Source of the DNA: Lachnospiraceae bacterium
GTDB taxonomy: Bacteria > Bacillota > Clostridia > Lachnospirales > Lachnospiraceae
Assembly: GCA_017455005.1 (NCBI GenBank)
Contig: JAFTBX010000008.1
Location: 1-51,863 of the forward strand
Direction: 5' to 3'
Length of the DNA stretch: 51,863 bases
Shown here in pieces: positions 1 to 6,960 of the stretch; position 1 is the stretch's first letter, and every line of letters starts with the position of its first letter. The notes beneath the pieces are model-generated. The model was not told where the DNA came from. It ran no database searches and saw nothing but the letters and a program-made list of their open reading frames with translations. The position numbers were made by a program, and so were the translations under genes.

Positions 1-672
1 GATAACTGGAAGCAGTATTTCAAGCCGATCCAGGCGGGAAGCTTCCTGATCAAGCCCACCTGGGAGGATATTCCGAACGAACTTGCGGCGGATGCAGCCT
101 CAGGTGCGCTGAAGGTCATTGAGATCGACCCGGGTACAGCCTTCGGCACCGGTTCTCACGAGACGACGCAGCTTTGCCTGAAGGCAGTAGAAAAGTATAT
201 CGGGGGCGGCGAAGAGGTGCTGGATATCGGCACCGGCAGCGGCATCCTCGGAATCGCGGCGCTGAAATCGGGCGCGGCGGGATGTATGGCGACCGAACTC
301 GACGAGATGTGCGAGCCGTCCATCATCGACAACATCGGCTATAACGGCATTACGGAGGAGGATTTCCACCTGCTGATCGGAAACATCATCGGGGATAAGG
401 ATGTCATCCGCGCGGTCCGTGAGATGGCGCCGGCAGGATATGATGTGGCGATCGCCAACATCCTGGCGCCGGTCATCGTGATGCTGGCGGGAGCCGGCCA
501 GGTGGACCGCTTCGTGAAGGAGGGCGGCATTTTTATCACCTCCGGTATTATCGATACAAAGGAGCCTGACGTCGTGGAGGCATTCGGGGCCAATCCCGCC
601 TGGGAGATCCTGGAGATCAACCGGCAGGGCGAATGGGTCAGTGTCGTGGCGAAGAGGACAGCAAAGGGATAA
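1..672 (+). CDS. prmA: Ribosomal protein L11 methyltransferase, 5' end missing
   Basis: The frame is open from the first base of the window, so the N-terminus lies outside. The visible 223 residues contain the class I SAM methyltransferase core: the GTAFGTGSHETT signature typical of PrmA, then the SAM-binding motif VLDIGTGSGILGIAAL and the NILAPVI motif further on. PrmA methylates ribosomal protein L11 in the cytoplasm. The gene is followed after 17 nt by the NAD(P)HX dehydratase gene and probably shares its transcript. In many Firmicutes prmA directly precedes rsmE (yqeT-yqeU); here about 5.3 kb separates them. An ATG at 217 lies inside the domain and is not the true start. Confidence 0.95.
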   Translation, partial: DNWKQYFKPIQAGSFLIKPTWEDIPNELAADAASGALKVIEIDPGTAFGTGSHETTQLCLKAVEKYIGGGEEVLDIGTGSGILGIAALKSGAAGCMATELDEMCEPSIIDNIGYNGITEEDFHLLIGNIIGDKDVIRAVREMAPAGYDVAIANILAPVIVMLAGAGQVDRFVKEGGIFITSGIIDTKEPDVVEAFGANPAWEILEINRQGEWVSVVAKRTAKG

Positions 673-689
673 GCCCGGGAGGCATATCG

Positions 690-1697
690 ATGACGACTGG
701 ATCAAAGGAATATCAGGATGCTCTGCAGGCGCATATCCGAGTTGCCCTGGAAAAGCATCCGCAGATCACGGCGCTTTTCAGAAAGCATCAGACAGAACTT
801 GCGCACCGGGATCATGAGGCCAACAAGGGGACCTTCGGCAGGCTGACGCTGGTCGCGGGAAGCCGGGGCATGGCCGGCGCGGCGTTCCTTTCGGGGCGGG
901 CAGCATTTGCCTGCGGACAGGGACTGGTCAGATACCTCGGACCGGAGTATAACCGTGTCATCCTTCAGACGCTGCTTCCGGAAGCGATGTACGACTGCTT
1001 TGAGGCGGATGAAGGCATGACGCCGGAGATGTTTGCGGACAGGCTGACGTGGGGCGATTACCTCGTCGCGGGTCCTGGCCTTTCCAAAGACGACCGCGCG
1101 AGGCGGATGGTGAGAGCCTTTGAAACCCCGGAGGCCGGAGACACCCTTAAAGATAAGAAGCTGATCGTATTTGACGCGGACGCGCTTAACATCATGGCGG
1201 AAGAAGGCATTGATCCGGGCACGGTACGCGTCAAAGTGCCGGCGACAGGGGACGGTGACGGACAGGACGGTTCATCCGTGCCGGTCGTGATCACGCCGCA
1301 TGTGGCGGAGATGGCGCGGCTCACGGGCCTTTCCATCCGTGAGATCAAGAAGGATCCGATGACGGTCGCGTCTGATTATGCCGACAGGCACGGCATCCAT
1401 GTTGTGCTGAAGGACGCGCGAACCGTTGTGGCAGCGCCGGGGAAAGCGGCCCTCATGATCGACAGCGGCTGCGGCGCCATGGCCAAGGCCGGCAGCGGGG
1501 ACGTGCTCTGCGGATTTATCTCCGGATACACGGCCATGCTGCACGGCCTGGCGGAAGACGCGGTGCCGCTCGCGGTGTTTATGCACGGCATCGCCGGCTG
1601 CGCGGCAACTGCCAAAACAGGCGAACACAGCCTACTTGCGCGGGACATCGCGGAGGCCGCGGGAGAGGCGCTGGCACACGTGCTGGCGGAGATCTGA
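690..1697 (+). CDS. nnrD: ADP/ATP-dependent (S)-NAD(P)H-hydrate dehydratase
   Basis: Repairs hydrated NADH/NADPH (NADHX/NADPHX) in the cytoplasm using ADP or ATP. The 335-residue product has the ribokinase-like family signatures: KGTFGRLTLVAGS (about 46-58), FDADALN (161-167), TPHVAEMARLTG (202-213) and AGSGDVLCG (267-275) with the presumed catalytic Asp271. The ATG at 690 was chosen over one at 633 because GGGAGG lies a few bases before it and the upstream extension overlaps prmA. In many bacteria the dehydratase is fused to an NAD(P)HX epimerase domain; here only the dehydratase is present, and the ~45-residue N-terminus is too short to be the epimerase. A low-complexity Gly/Asp insertion (about 186-196) precedes the TPH motif. 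Confidence 0.9.
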   Translation: MTTGSKEYQDALQAHIRVALEKHPQITALFRKHQTELAHRDHEANKGTFGRLTLVAGSRGMAGAAFLSGRAAFACGQGLVRYLGPEYNRVILQTLLPEAMYDCFEADEGMTPEMFADRLTWGDYLVAGPGLSKDDRARRMVRAFETPEAGDTLKDKKLIVFDADALNIMAEEGIDPGTVRVKVPATGDGDGQDGSSVPVVITPHVAEMARLTGLSIREIKKDPMTVASDYADRHGIHVVLKDARTVVAAPGKAALMIDSGCGAMAKAGSGDVLCGFISGYTAMLHGLAEDAVPLAVFMHGIAGCAATAKTGEHSLLARDIAEAAGEALAHVLAEI

Positions 1698-1760
1698 GGT
1701 CTTACGGGCTCTCTGCGGAATACGTCTTGATGCGTAAAAATGCAGATATTGAAGTTTTTG

Positions 1761-1801
1761 AAGCATGTTGAATGATGTATTGAAAATTATTCAACATGCT
1801 T
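1761..1801 (+). terminator. 13-bp inverted repeat downstream of nnrD
   Basis: Perfect 13-bp arms at 1761-1773 and 1789-1801 enclose a 15-nt spacer in which a few more pairs are possible. It lies 63 nt after the nnrD stop and upstream of the serC promoter. The tail is AT-rich but not a pure U-tract, so it may be a weak terminator or a protein-binding dyad. Confidence 0.45.
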
Positions 1802-1806
1802 ATTTA

Positions 1807-1826
1807 AATATTTAATAATAAATATT
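1807..1826. promoter_or_regulatory. AT-only 20-bp palindrome touching the serC -35 box
   Basis: AATATTTA at 1807-1814 and TAAATATT at 1819-1826 form a perfect 8-4-8 palindrome. Its right arm overlaps the first bases of the -35 hexamer (1825-1830). It could be an operator or simply an AT-rich UP-like element. Confidence 0.4.
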
Positions 1827-1853
1827 GCAAAATCTGGTAAAGTGAAGTATTAT
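1825..1853 (+). promoter_or_regulatory. Sigma-A type promoter of serC-serA
   Basis: TTGCAA at 1825-1830, a 17-bp spacer and TATTAT at 1848-1853. The predicted leader to the serC ATG is about 85 nt and contains a small hairpin (1903-1908 with 1913-1918) before the AGGAG at 1936-1940. Confidence 0.7.
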
Positions 1854-1946
1854 TGTGCCTTAATACGACAGATTTATTTGTCATAAACTTAACAAACTAA
1901 GGCTGTATGCCGATACAGAAAAACAGTACAGTTTCAGGAGAAAAAA

Positions 1947-3032
1947 ATGAGCAGAGTTTATAATTTCAGTACGGGCCCGGCATGTCTGCCCGAATGCGTT
2001 CTCGAAGAGATCCGTGATGAGATGCTGGAGTACGGTACTTCCGGACAGTCCGTCATGGAGATGAGCCATCGATCCAAGGTGTTTGAGGGCATCCTTCATG
2101 AGACAGAGTCTACGCTCCGCGAGATCATGCAGATCCCGGACAACTACAAAGTACTTTTCCTGCAGGGCGGCGCGTCACAGCAGTTCGCAGCTGTCCCGAT
2201 GAACCTGATGCTCAACCGTGTTGCCGACTACATCAACACCGGCAACTGGACCAAGAAGGCGATCCAGGAAGCGAAGATCTTCGGCAAGGTCAATGTTGTC
2301 GCTTCCTCCGAGGACAGAACGTTCAGCTACATTCCGGATCTTACGGACCTTCCGTACTCCGAGGACGCGGACTATGTCTACATTTGCCAGAATAATACGA
2401 TCTACGGAACCAGATATCCGGAGCTTCCGGATACGAAGGGAAGGATTCTGGTCTCCGATGTATCTTCCATGTTCGTTTCCGAGCCGCTGGATGTGAGCCG
2501 CTACGGCGTGATCTACGCGGGCGTTCAGAAGAATGCAGGCCCGGGTGGTCTGGTCGTCTCCATCATCCGTGAGGACCTGATCCGTGATGAGGTGCTTCCG
2601 GGCACCCCGACCATGCTGAAGTGGAAGACCCAGGCAGACGCCGATTCACTTTACAACACTCCGAACTGCTGGGCAATCTATGTCTGCGGCAAGGTCTTCA
2701 AGTGGATCAAGAACATGGGCGGTCTCGAGGTTATGAAGGAAAAGAACGAGAAGAAGGCAGGCCTGTTCTATGATTATCTCGACAACAAGTCCAGTCTGTT
2801 TAAAGGCACCGTCGAGAAGGGTTCCCGTTCCCTGATGAATATTCCGTTCGTCACGGGCGACGCGGACCTGGACAAGGCATTTATCGCAGAGTGCGACAAG
2901 GCCGGTATCGTCAACATCAAGGGCCACCGTACTGTCGGCGGCATGAGAGCATCCATCTACAACGCGATGCCGTACGAAGGCGTCGTGAAGCTGATCGAGG
3001 TTATGGAGAAGTTTGAGAAGGAGCACGCGTAA
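1947..3032 (+). CDS. serC: Phosphoserine aminotransferase
   Basis: Converts 3-phosphohydroxypyruvate and glutamate to O-phosphoserine and 2-oxoglutarate, the second step of serine synthesis. The 361-residue length matches the SerC family. Visible signatures are the N-terminal YNFSTGPACLP, LFLQGGASQQFAAVPMNL (phosphate/PLP region), and YAGVQKNAGPGG with the presumed PLP-binding Lys195. AGGAG at 1936-1940 supports the ATG. The stop codon overlaps the serA start by one base, so the two genes are translationally coupled and share the promoter at 1825-1853. Confidence 0.96.
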   Translation: MSRVYNFSTGPACLPECVLEEIRDEMLEYGTSGQSVMEMSHRSKVFEGILHETESTLREIMQIPDNYKVLFLQGGASQQFAAVPMNLMLNRVADYINTGNWTKKAIQEAKIFGKVNVVASSEDRTFSYIPDLTDLPYSEDADYVYICQNNTIYGTRYPELPDTKGRILVSDVSSMFVSEPLDVSRYGVIYAGVQKNAGPGGLVVSIIREDLIRDEVLPGTPTMLKWKTQADADSLYNTPNCWAIYVCGKVFKWIKNMGGLEVMKEKNEKKAGLFYDYLDNKSSLFKGTVEKGSRSLMNIPFVTGDADLDKAFIAECDKAGIVNIKGHRTVGGMRASIYNAMPYEGVVKLIEVMEKFEKEHA

Positions 3033-4201
3033 TGAAAAGCAGAAAGATCTACCTTTTAAATAATATCAGTGATTTCGGCCTCAAGGATTTTCGTGACGGC
3101 TACAGCATTACCCAGGACTTCCAGGAAGCCCATGGCGCACTGGTCCGTTCCGCGGAGCTTAAGGACATGGAGTTCCCGCCGGCTCTTCGCGCGATAGCGC
3201 GTGCAGGCGTCGGAGTCAACAACATCCCGCTTGATAAGTGCGCGGAGCACGGTATTGTCGTCATGAATACGCCGGGCGCCAATGCCAACGGCGTGAAGGA
3301 ACTGGTCGTTGCAGCCCTGATGCTCGCTTCCCGCGACATCGTCGGCGGCATAGAGTGGGTCAAGGAGCATGCGGATGATCCCAACATTGCGGCATCCGCT
3401 GAGAAGGCGAAGAAGGCATTTGCCGGAAACGAGATCATCGGCAAGACCATCGGCATCATCGGCCTTGGCGCGATCGGCGTCCAGGTTGCGAATATCTGCG
3501 CGTATCTCGGCATGACGGTTTACGGATACGATCCGTACATCTCCGTCGGTTCCGCATGGAGACTGAAGAGAGAGATCAAGCACTGCGAGAGCCTCGAGGA
3601 GCTTTTCGAGAAGTCCGATTACATAACGGTACATGTACCGGCAACGGCGTCCAGCAGGGACATGCTGAACGGCCTGACCTTTGCCAAGATGAAGGACGGC
3701 GTCAAAATCCTGAACTTCTCCCGTGATTTCGTTGTCAATGAAGACGATATGGCGGCAGCGCTCGAGAGCGGAAAGGTCGCAAAGTATGTGACTGACTTCG
3801 CAACCCCCAAGAGCGTCCGCATGAAGAATGCGGTCGTCATCCCGCATCTCGGCGCATCTACCGAAGAGGCAGAGGACAACTGCGCGCTGATGGCAGTCAG
3901 ACAGATCCAGAATTATCTGGATAACGGCAATATCAAGAACTCCTGCAACTATCCGGACATTGACGCCGGCGTCTGCAGAACAGAGTCCCGTATTGCTTGC
4001 CTGCACAAGAACGTCCCGAATATGCTGGGACAGCTGACCAAGATCATGGGCGATGCCCAGATCAACATTGCGAACATGCAGAATTCCAGCCGTGACAAAT
4101 ACGCGTACACACTGATGGACATTGAGACGCGTATCAGTGACGATGCGCTCGAGCAGATCCGCGCGATCCCCGGTATGCTGAGAGTAAGAATCGTCAAGTA
4201 A
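3032..4201 (+). CDS. serA: D-3-phosphoglycerate dehydrogenase with ACT domain
   Basis: Oxidises 3-phosphoglycerate to 3-phosphohydroxypyruvate with NAD, the first committed step to serine. Of 389 residues, about 1-315 form the D-2-hydroxyacid dehydrogenase fold with the NAD motif GLGAIGVQVANICAYLG (from about residue 145), and the last ~75 form an ACT domain (NMLGQLTKIMGDAQINIANM), the usual site of serine feedback. Catalytic Arg231 (FSRDF) and His272 (IPHLGAST) are visible. The Glu normally found between them in the DVFxxEP motif is not apparent: the matching stretch reads TDFATPKSVRMKN. A terminator follows at 4219-4265. Confidence 0.95.
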   Translation: MKSRKIYLLNNISDFGLKDFRDGYSITQDFQEAHGALVRSAELKDMEFPPALRAIARAGVGVNNIPLDKCAEHGIVVMNTPGANANGVKELVVAALMLASRDIVGGIEWVKEHADDPNIAASAEKAKKAFAGNEIIGKTIGIIGLGAIGVQVANICAYLGMTVYGYDPYISVGSAWRLKREIKHCESLEELFEKSDYITVHVPATASSRDMLNGLTFAKMKDGVKILNFSRDFVVNEDDMAAALESGKVAKYVTDFATPKSVRMKNAVVIPHLGASTEEAEDNCALMAVRQIQNYLDNGNIKNSCNYPDIDAGVCRTESRIACLHKNVPNMLGQLTKIMGDAQINIANMQNSSRDKYAYTLMDIETRISDDALEQIRAIPGMLRVRIVK

Positions 4202-4218
4202 GCGCATAAGCCAAGACG

Positions 4219-4265
4219 AAAGAAGACGGAGGGGCAGGCTCGCCTGCTGCCATCCGTCTTCTTTT
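4219..4265 (+). terminator. Intrinsic terminator of serC-serA
   Basis: AAAGAAGACGGA (4219-4230) pairs with TCCGTCTTCTTT in 4253-4264, and the loop carries a second short GCAGGC/GCCTGC pairing. The 3' arm ends in CTTTT. It begins 18 nt after the serA stop. Confidence 0.8.
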
Positions 4266-4272
4266 GGATTGG

Positions 4273-4336
4273 CAACGGATATGAGCAATAAAGCGGAACG
4301 AGTGAAGCGAGTTTCGCGAGTTGCGAATATCCGTTG
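4273..4336 (+). repeat. Long intergenic hairpin after the serA terminator
   Basis: CAACGGATAT (4273-4282) is a perfect inverted match to ATATCCGTTG (4327-4336). Inside, GCAA/TTGC (4285-4288 with 4321-4324) and GCGGAAC/GTTTCGC (4293-4299 with 4311-4317) continue the stem. The words GCAACGGAyATGAG recur as a direct repeat at 4272-4285 and 4393-4406, linking this hairpin to the neighbouring fold-back element. Not coding; function unknown. Confidence 0.6.
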
Positions 4337-4338
4337 GC

Positions 4339-4372
4339 GGGAGCGCGGGAGCACGAAGTGCGAAGCGTTCCC
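4339..4372 (+). repeat. Second intergenic hairpin, serA-DUF1015 space
   Basis: GGGAGCGC (4339-4346) pairs with GCGTTCCC (4365-4372) with one G-U pair, and GCAC/GTGC (4351-4354 with 4358-4361) closes a GAA triloop. It stands between the preceding hairpin and the fold-back element at 4395-4530; the whole 389-nt space is packed with structure. Confidence 0.55.
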
Positions 4373-4394
4373 GGGCTTATGCAGATGAACCAGC

Positions 4395-4530
4395 AACGGA
4401 CATGAGTGTCAGGCGGCGCGGTACCCTTCGGGGTCACCGGCTCGGGCGCTGCCTGGCGGCTTTATGCGCCTACGCCGCTGACGCCCGAAATCCACGCCGC
4501 ATATCAGTGCGCTTTAGCGTTGCTTCCGTT
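4395..4530 (+). repeat. Family B fold-back element, copy 1
   Basis: An 88-nt core (4413-4500) matches the core at 37518-37605 at 83 positions. The core is bounded by GCGGCG (4413-4418) and CGCCGC (4495-4500). It contains a hairpin ACCC-TTCG-GGGT (4423-4434), i.e. a UUCG tetraloop in RNA, and a second stem CGGGCG/CGCCCG (4443-4448 with 4482-4487) with GCGGC/GCCGC inside (4456-4460 with 4474-4478). Outside the core the flanks differ from copy 2 yet still pair (AACGGA 4395-4400 with TCCGTT 4525-4530). Family not recognised. Confidence 0.65.
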
Positions 4531-4548
4531 CATTATTTTTGCTATGAT
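4520..4548 (+). promoter_or_regulatory. Promoter of the DUF1015 gene
   Basis: TTGCTT at 4520-4525, a 17-bp spacer and TATGAT at 4543-4548. The -35 box lies in the right flank of the family B fold-back element, so folding of that element and promoter use share the same DNA. Confidence 0.65.
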
Positions 4549-4590
4549 AATGCAATGACCCATCAATGTATCTGATAGAAGGAGGGTTTT

Positions 4591-5925
4591 ATGGCTGATA
4601 TCAGACCATTCAGAGCGTTCCTGCCCGCAGCTAAGTACGCAGCGGACGTGGCAGCATTGCCATATGATGTATATTCCAGGGAAGAGGCCGCGGCCAAGGT
4701 CGTGGGACACCATTTAAGTTTTCTCAATATCGACCGTCCGGAGACTATGTTTGACCCGTCACAGGATATGTATGCCGACGAGGTCTATGAGGCGGCCGCC
4801 GCGCGCTATGAGCAGCAGAAGGCGGAAGGCGTCTATGTGCAGGATGAAAAGCCCTGCTTTTATATTTATGAGGAGACGATGGACGGACGCCGTCAGACGG
4901 GCGTCGCGGCGCTTTCCTCTGTGGATGATTATCTCGGAAATATCTGTAAGAAGCATGAAAATACGGTCGAGGAAAAGGAACGCGACCGGATCCGTCATGT
5001 GGACACTCTTTCCGCGCAGACAGGGCCGATTTTCTTAAGCTATCACGGCACGCCGGAGATCAGCGGCATGATAACCGCGTGGAAAGAGAAAACGCCTGTC
5101 TATGACTTTGTCAGCGATGACGGGATCGGCCACCGTGTCTGGGTCATCGATGATGAGGAAGCTGTGGATCAGCTGAAAGCGGCGTTTGCCGGACTGGACG
5201 CAACCTACATCGCGGACGGCCATCACCGGGCCGCATCCGCAGTAAAGGTGGCCCTGAAGAGAAGAGAAGCTGCAAAGGCAGCCGGCATGGACCCTGCGGC
5301 GATCCGCGGCGCGGAGTTCAACTATTTCCTTTCCGTGCTGTTCCCGGATGAGGAACTGAAGATCCTTGACTATAATCGTGTGGTAAAGGATCTGAACGGA
5401 TATACGCCGGATGATTTTCTGGAGAAGATCTCGGAGAAGTTCGAGGTACAGATGACCTCCCTTTCCTGCCACGAAAAGGACGCGGAGGATCTCATGCGTC
5501 CGCGGCAGAAGTTTGAGATGGGCATGTATTTAAACGGAAGAAGCTATCTGCTCCGTCTGAAGGACGATTATGCGGCTCAGGTAAAGAATGACCCGGTTGG
5601 GTCCCTGGACGTTTCCGTGCTGCAGAACGAAGTACTGAACCCGCTGCTTGGGATCGGAGATCCCCGTACGGATAAGCGGATCCGTTTTATCGGCGGTATC
5701 CGGGGACTGGGAGAGCTTGTAAAAGACGTGAACAAGTTCAATGCCGCACGGACTGAAGAGGAAACCGCAAAGGGACCGGCAGTGGCATTCGCCATGTATC
5801 CGACAGACATCCGGGAACTTTTTAAGGTCGCGGACGCGGGACTTCTGATGCCGCCCAAGTCGACCTGGTTTGAGCCAAAGCTCAGGAGCGGACTGTTTAT
5901 ACATGAATTTGAACGGATCGGGTAA
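4591..5925 (+). CDS. DUF1015 family protein (ParB/Srx-like DGHHR motif)
   Basis: The 444-residue product begins MADIRPFRAFLPAAKYAADVAALPYDV and carries YIADGHHRAASA (DGHHR at 209-213), both characteristic of DUF1015 proteins. No signal peptide or membrane segment is seen. DGHHR resembles the nucleotide-binding motif of ParB/sulfiredoxin-fold enzymes, a fold that includes free-serine kinases; this, plus its place just after serC-serA, makes a role in phosphoserine/serine metabolism a reasonable but unproven inference. The biochemical function is not established here. The ATG is preceded by AAGGAGGG (about 4579-4586). It has its own promoter (4520-4548) and is followed after 57 nt by rsmE. Confidence 0.85.
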   Translation: MADIRPFRAFLPAAKYAADVAALPYDVYSREEAAAKVVGHHLSFLNIDRPETMFDPSQDMYADEVYEAAAARYEQQKAEGVYVQDEKPCFYIYEETMDGRRQTGVAALSSVDDYLGNICKKHENTVEEKERDRIRHVDTLSAQTGPIFLSYHGTPEISGMITAWKEKTPVYDFVSDDGIGHRVWVIDDEEAVDQLKAAFAGLDATYIADGHHRAASAVKVALKRREAAKAAGMDPAAIRGAEFNYFLSVLFPDEELKILDYNRVVKDLNGYTPDDFLEKISEKFEVQMTSLSCHEKDAEDLMRPRQKFEMGMYLNGRSYLLRLKDDYAAQVKNDPVGSLDVSVLQNEVLNPLLGIGDPRTDKRIRFIGGIRGLGELVKDVNKFNAARTEEETAKGPAVAFAMYPTDIRELFKVADAGLLMPPKSTWFEPKLRSGLFIHEFERIG

Positions 5926-5982
5926 CGATAGGGCACCATGGATCCTTACCCGTCAGATATGTGAGCAAAGTAAAGGAGATCC

Positions 5983-6771
5983 ATGCATCATTTTTTTGTA
6001 GAAAAAGAACTGATCACCGAGAACGGGATCCTGCTGACGGAAAGCAACTACAATCATGCGGTCAATGTGCTGCGCCTCCGGGAGGGAGAGCGCATCATCA
6101 TCAGCGACCCCGACGGCGTCGACTATATGTGCAGCGTAGAAGAGATCTGCCGTGACGCAAAAGGTACAACCGGACCGTACTTAAGGGCAGCTGTCGGCGA
6201 GGTCTGTGAGGAAAACCATGAGCTTCCCGCGGAGGTGGTTCTTTTTCAGTGCCTTCCCAAATCCGACAAGATGGAGCTGATCATCCAGAAGGCAGTCGAG
6301 CTCGGCGTAAGCGGCATTGTCCCCGTCAACTCCAAAAACTGCGTCATGAAGCTGGATGAAAAGAAAGCCGACAATAAACTGCGGAGATGGCAGACGATCG
6401 CGGAAAGCGCGGCGAAACAGAGTAAGCGGAGCCGCATCCCCGAGGTCCATGCACCGGTGAGCTTCCGCGAGGCGCTCGACATGTGCGCCGGGTATGATGT
6501 CCGTCTGATCCCCTATGAAGAAGAAAATGGCCTCACATCGATGTGTGAAGCCATCATCAGCTTTATTCCCGGCAGAAAGATCGCGGTCTTTATCGGACCG
6601 GAAGGCGGTTTTGATCCATTGGAAGTCAGCATGGCGCGCCGCCACGGCGTCGTCCCGGTGTCCCTCGGCAAGCGGATCCTTCGCACCGAGACCGCGGCAA
6701 TCGCCATCCTGAGCCTGATCATGATCCGCCTCGAGATCGCGGCAGAGCAGGATCTGATCATTGAAGAGTAA
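5983..6771 (+). CDS. rsmE: 16S rRNA (uracil-1498-N3)-methyltransferase
   Basis: Methylates U1498 of 16S rRNA in the small subunit. The 262-residue product has the expected N-terminal PUA-like region (MHHFFVEKEL, then NHAVNVLRLREGERI) and the C-terminal SPOUT knot: IGPEGGF (204-210) and SLGKRILRTETAAI (about 226-239), the SAM-binding trefoil loop. AAGGAG sits a few bases before the ATG. It is probably co-transcribed with the DUF1015 gene, since I see no promoter in the 57-nt gap. A large fold-back element starts six bases after its stop codon and probably ends the transcript. Confidence 0.95.
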   Translation: MHHFFVEKELITENGILLTESNYNHAVNVLRLREGERIIISDPDGVDYMCSVEEICRDAKGTTGPYLRAAVGEVCEENHELPAEVVLFQCLPKSDKMELIIQKAVELGVSGIVPVNSKNCVMKLDEKKADNKLRRWQTIAESAAKQSKRSRIPEVHAPVSFREALDMCAGYDVRLIPYEEENGLTSMCEAIISFIPGRKIAVFIGPEGGFDPLEVSMARRHGVVPVSLGKRILRTETAAIAILSLIMIRLEIAAEQDLIIEE

Positions 6772-6776
6772 CACTT

Positions 6777-6915
6777 AAAGAAAAAGCATCTTCCGAAGGA
6801 AACCACTCCCGCTTCGATTTTTGCTTTCATGGTTCGAAGCTGCGCTTCTGACTGATTGTTAAAGAAGCAAAAATCTCGCTGCGGGCCGACGCCTTCGGAA
6901 GATGCTTTTTTCTTT
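6777..6915 (+). repeat. Family A fold-back element, copy 1 (probable bidirectional terminator)
   Basis: The left arm 6777-6799 (23 nt) pairs fully with 6892-6915, with one extra T bulged. Inside are CCCGC/GCGGG, then ATTTTTGCTT pairing with AAGCAAAAAT, and an apical GAAGC-tgc-GCTTC hairpin. The inner blocks CTCCCGCT, TTTTnGCTTTCAT, AAAGAAGCnAAAA and CTCGCTGCGGGCCG recur in the same order at 16718-16856, where the outer arms are different but again complementary. The 3' arm ends in CTTTTTTCTTT, like an intrinsic terminator. It lies between convergent genes. Confidence 0.7.
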
Positions 6916-6960
6916 GTAAATACTAACCGGCTTATTTATCTGCTGTGCGCGCCTGGTTTA

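Noticed and set aside
3056..4396. 446-residue open frame on the - strand across serA
   Set aside because: Antisense to a clear serA gene, no ribosome site and no recognisable protein; it results from the GC-rich codon use of serA.
4321..4575. Small + strand frames at 4321-4575 and 37513-37701 sharing a peptide (RRGTLRG, LGRC, ALCAYAA, ARNPRR)
   Set aside because: The shared peptide only reflects the shared 88-nt family B core. The few changes alter amino acids and preserve pairing, so structure is the better explanation.
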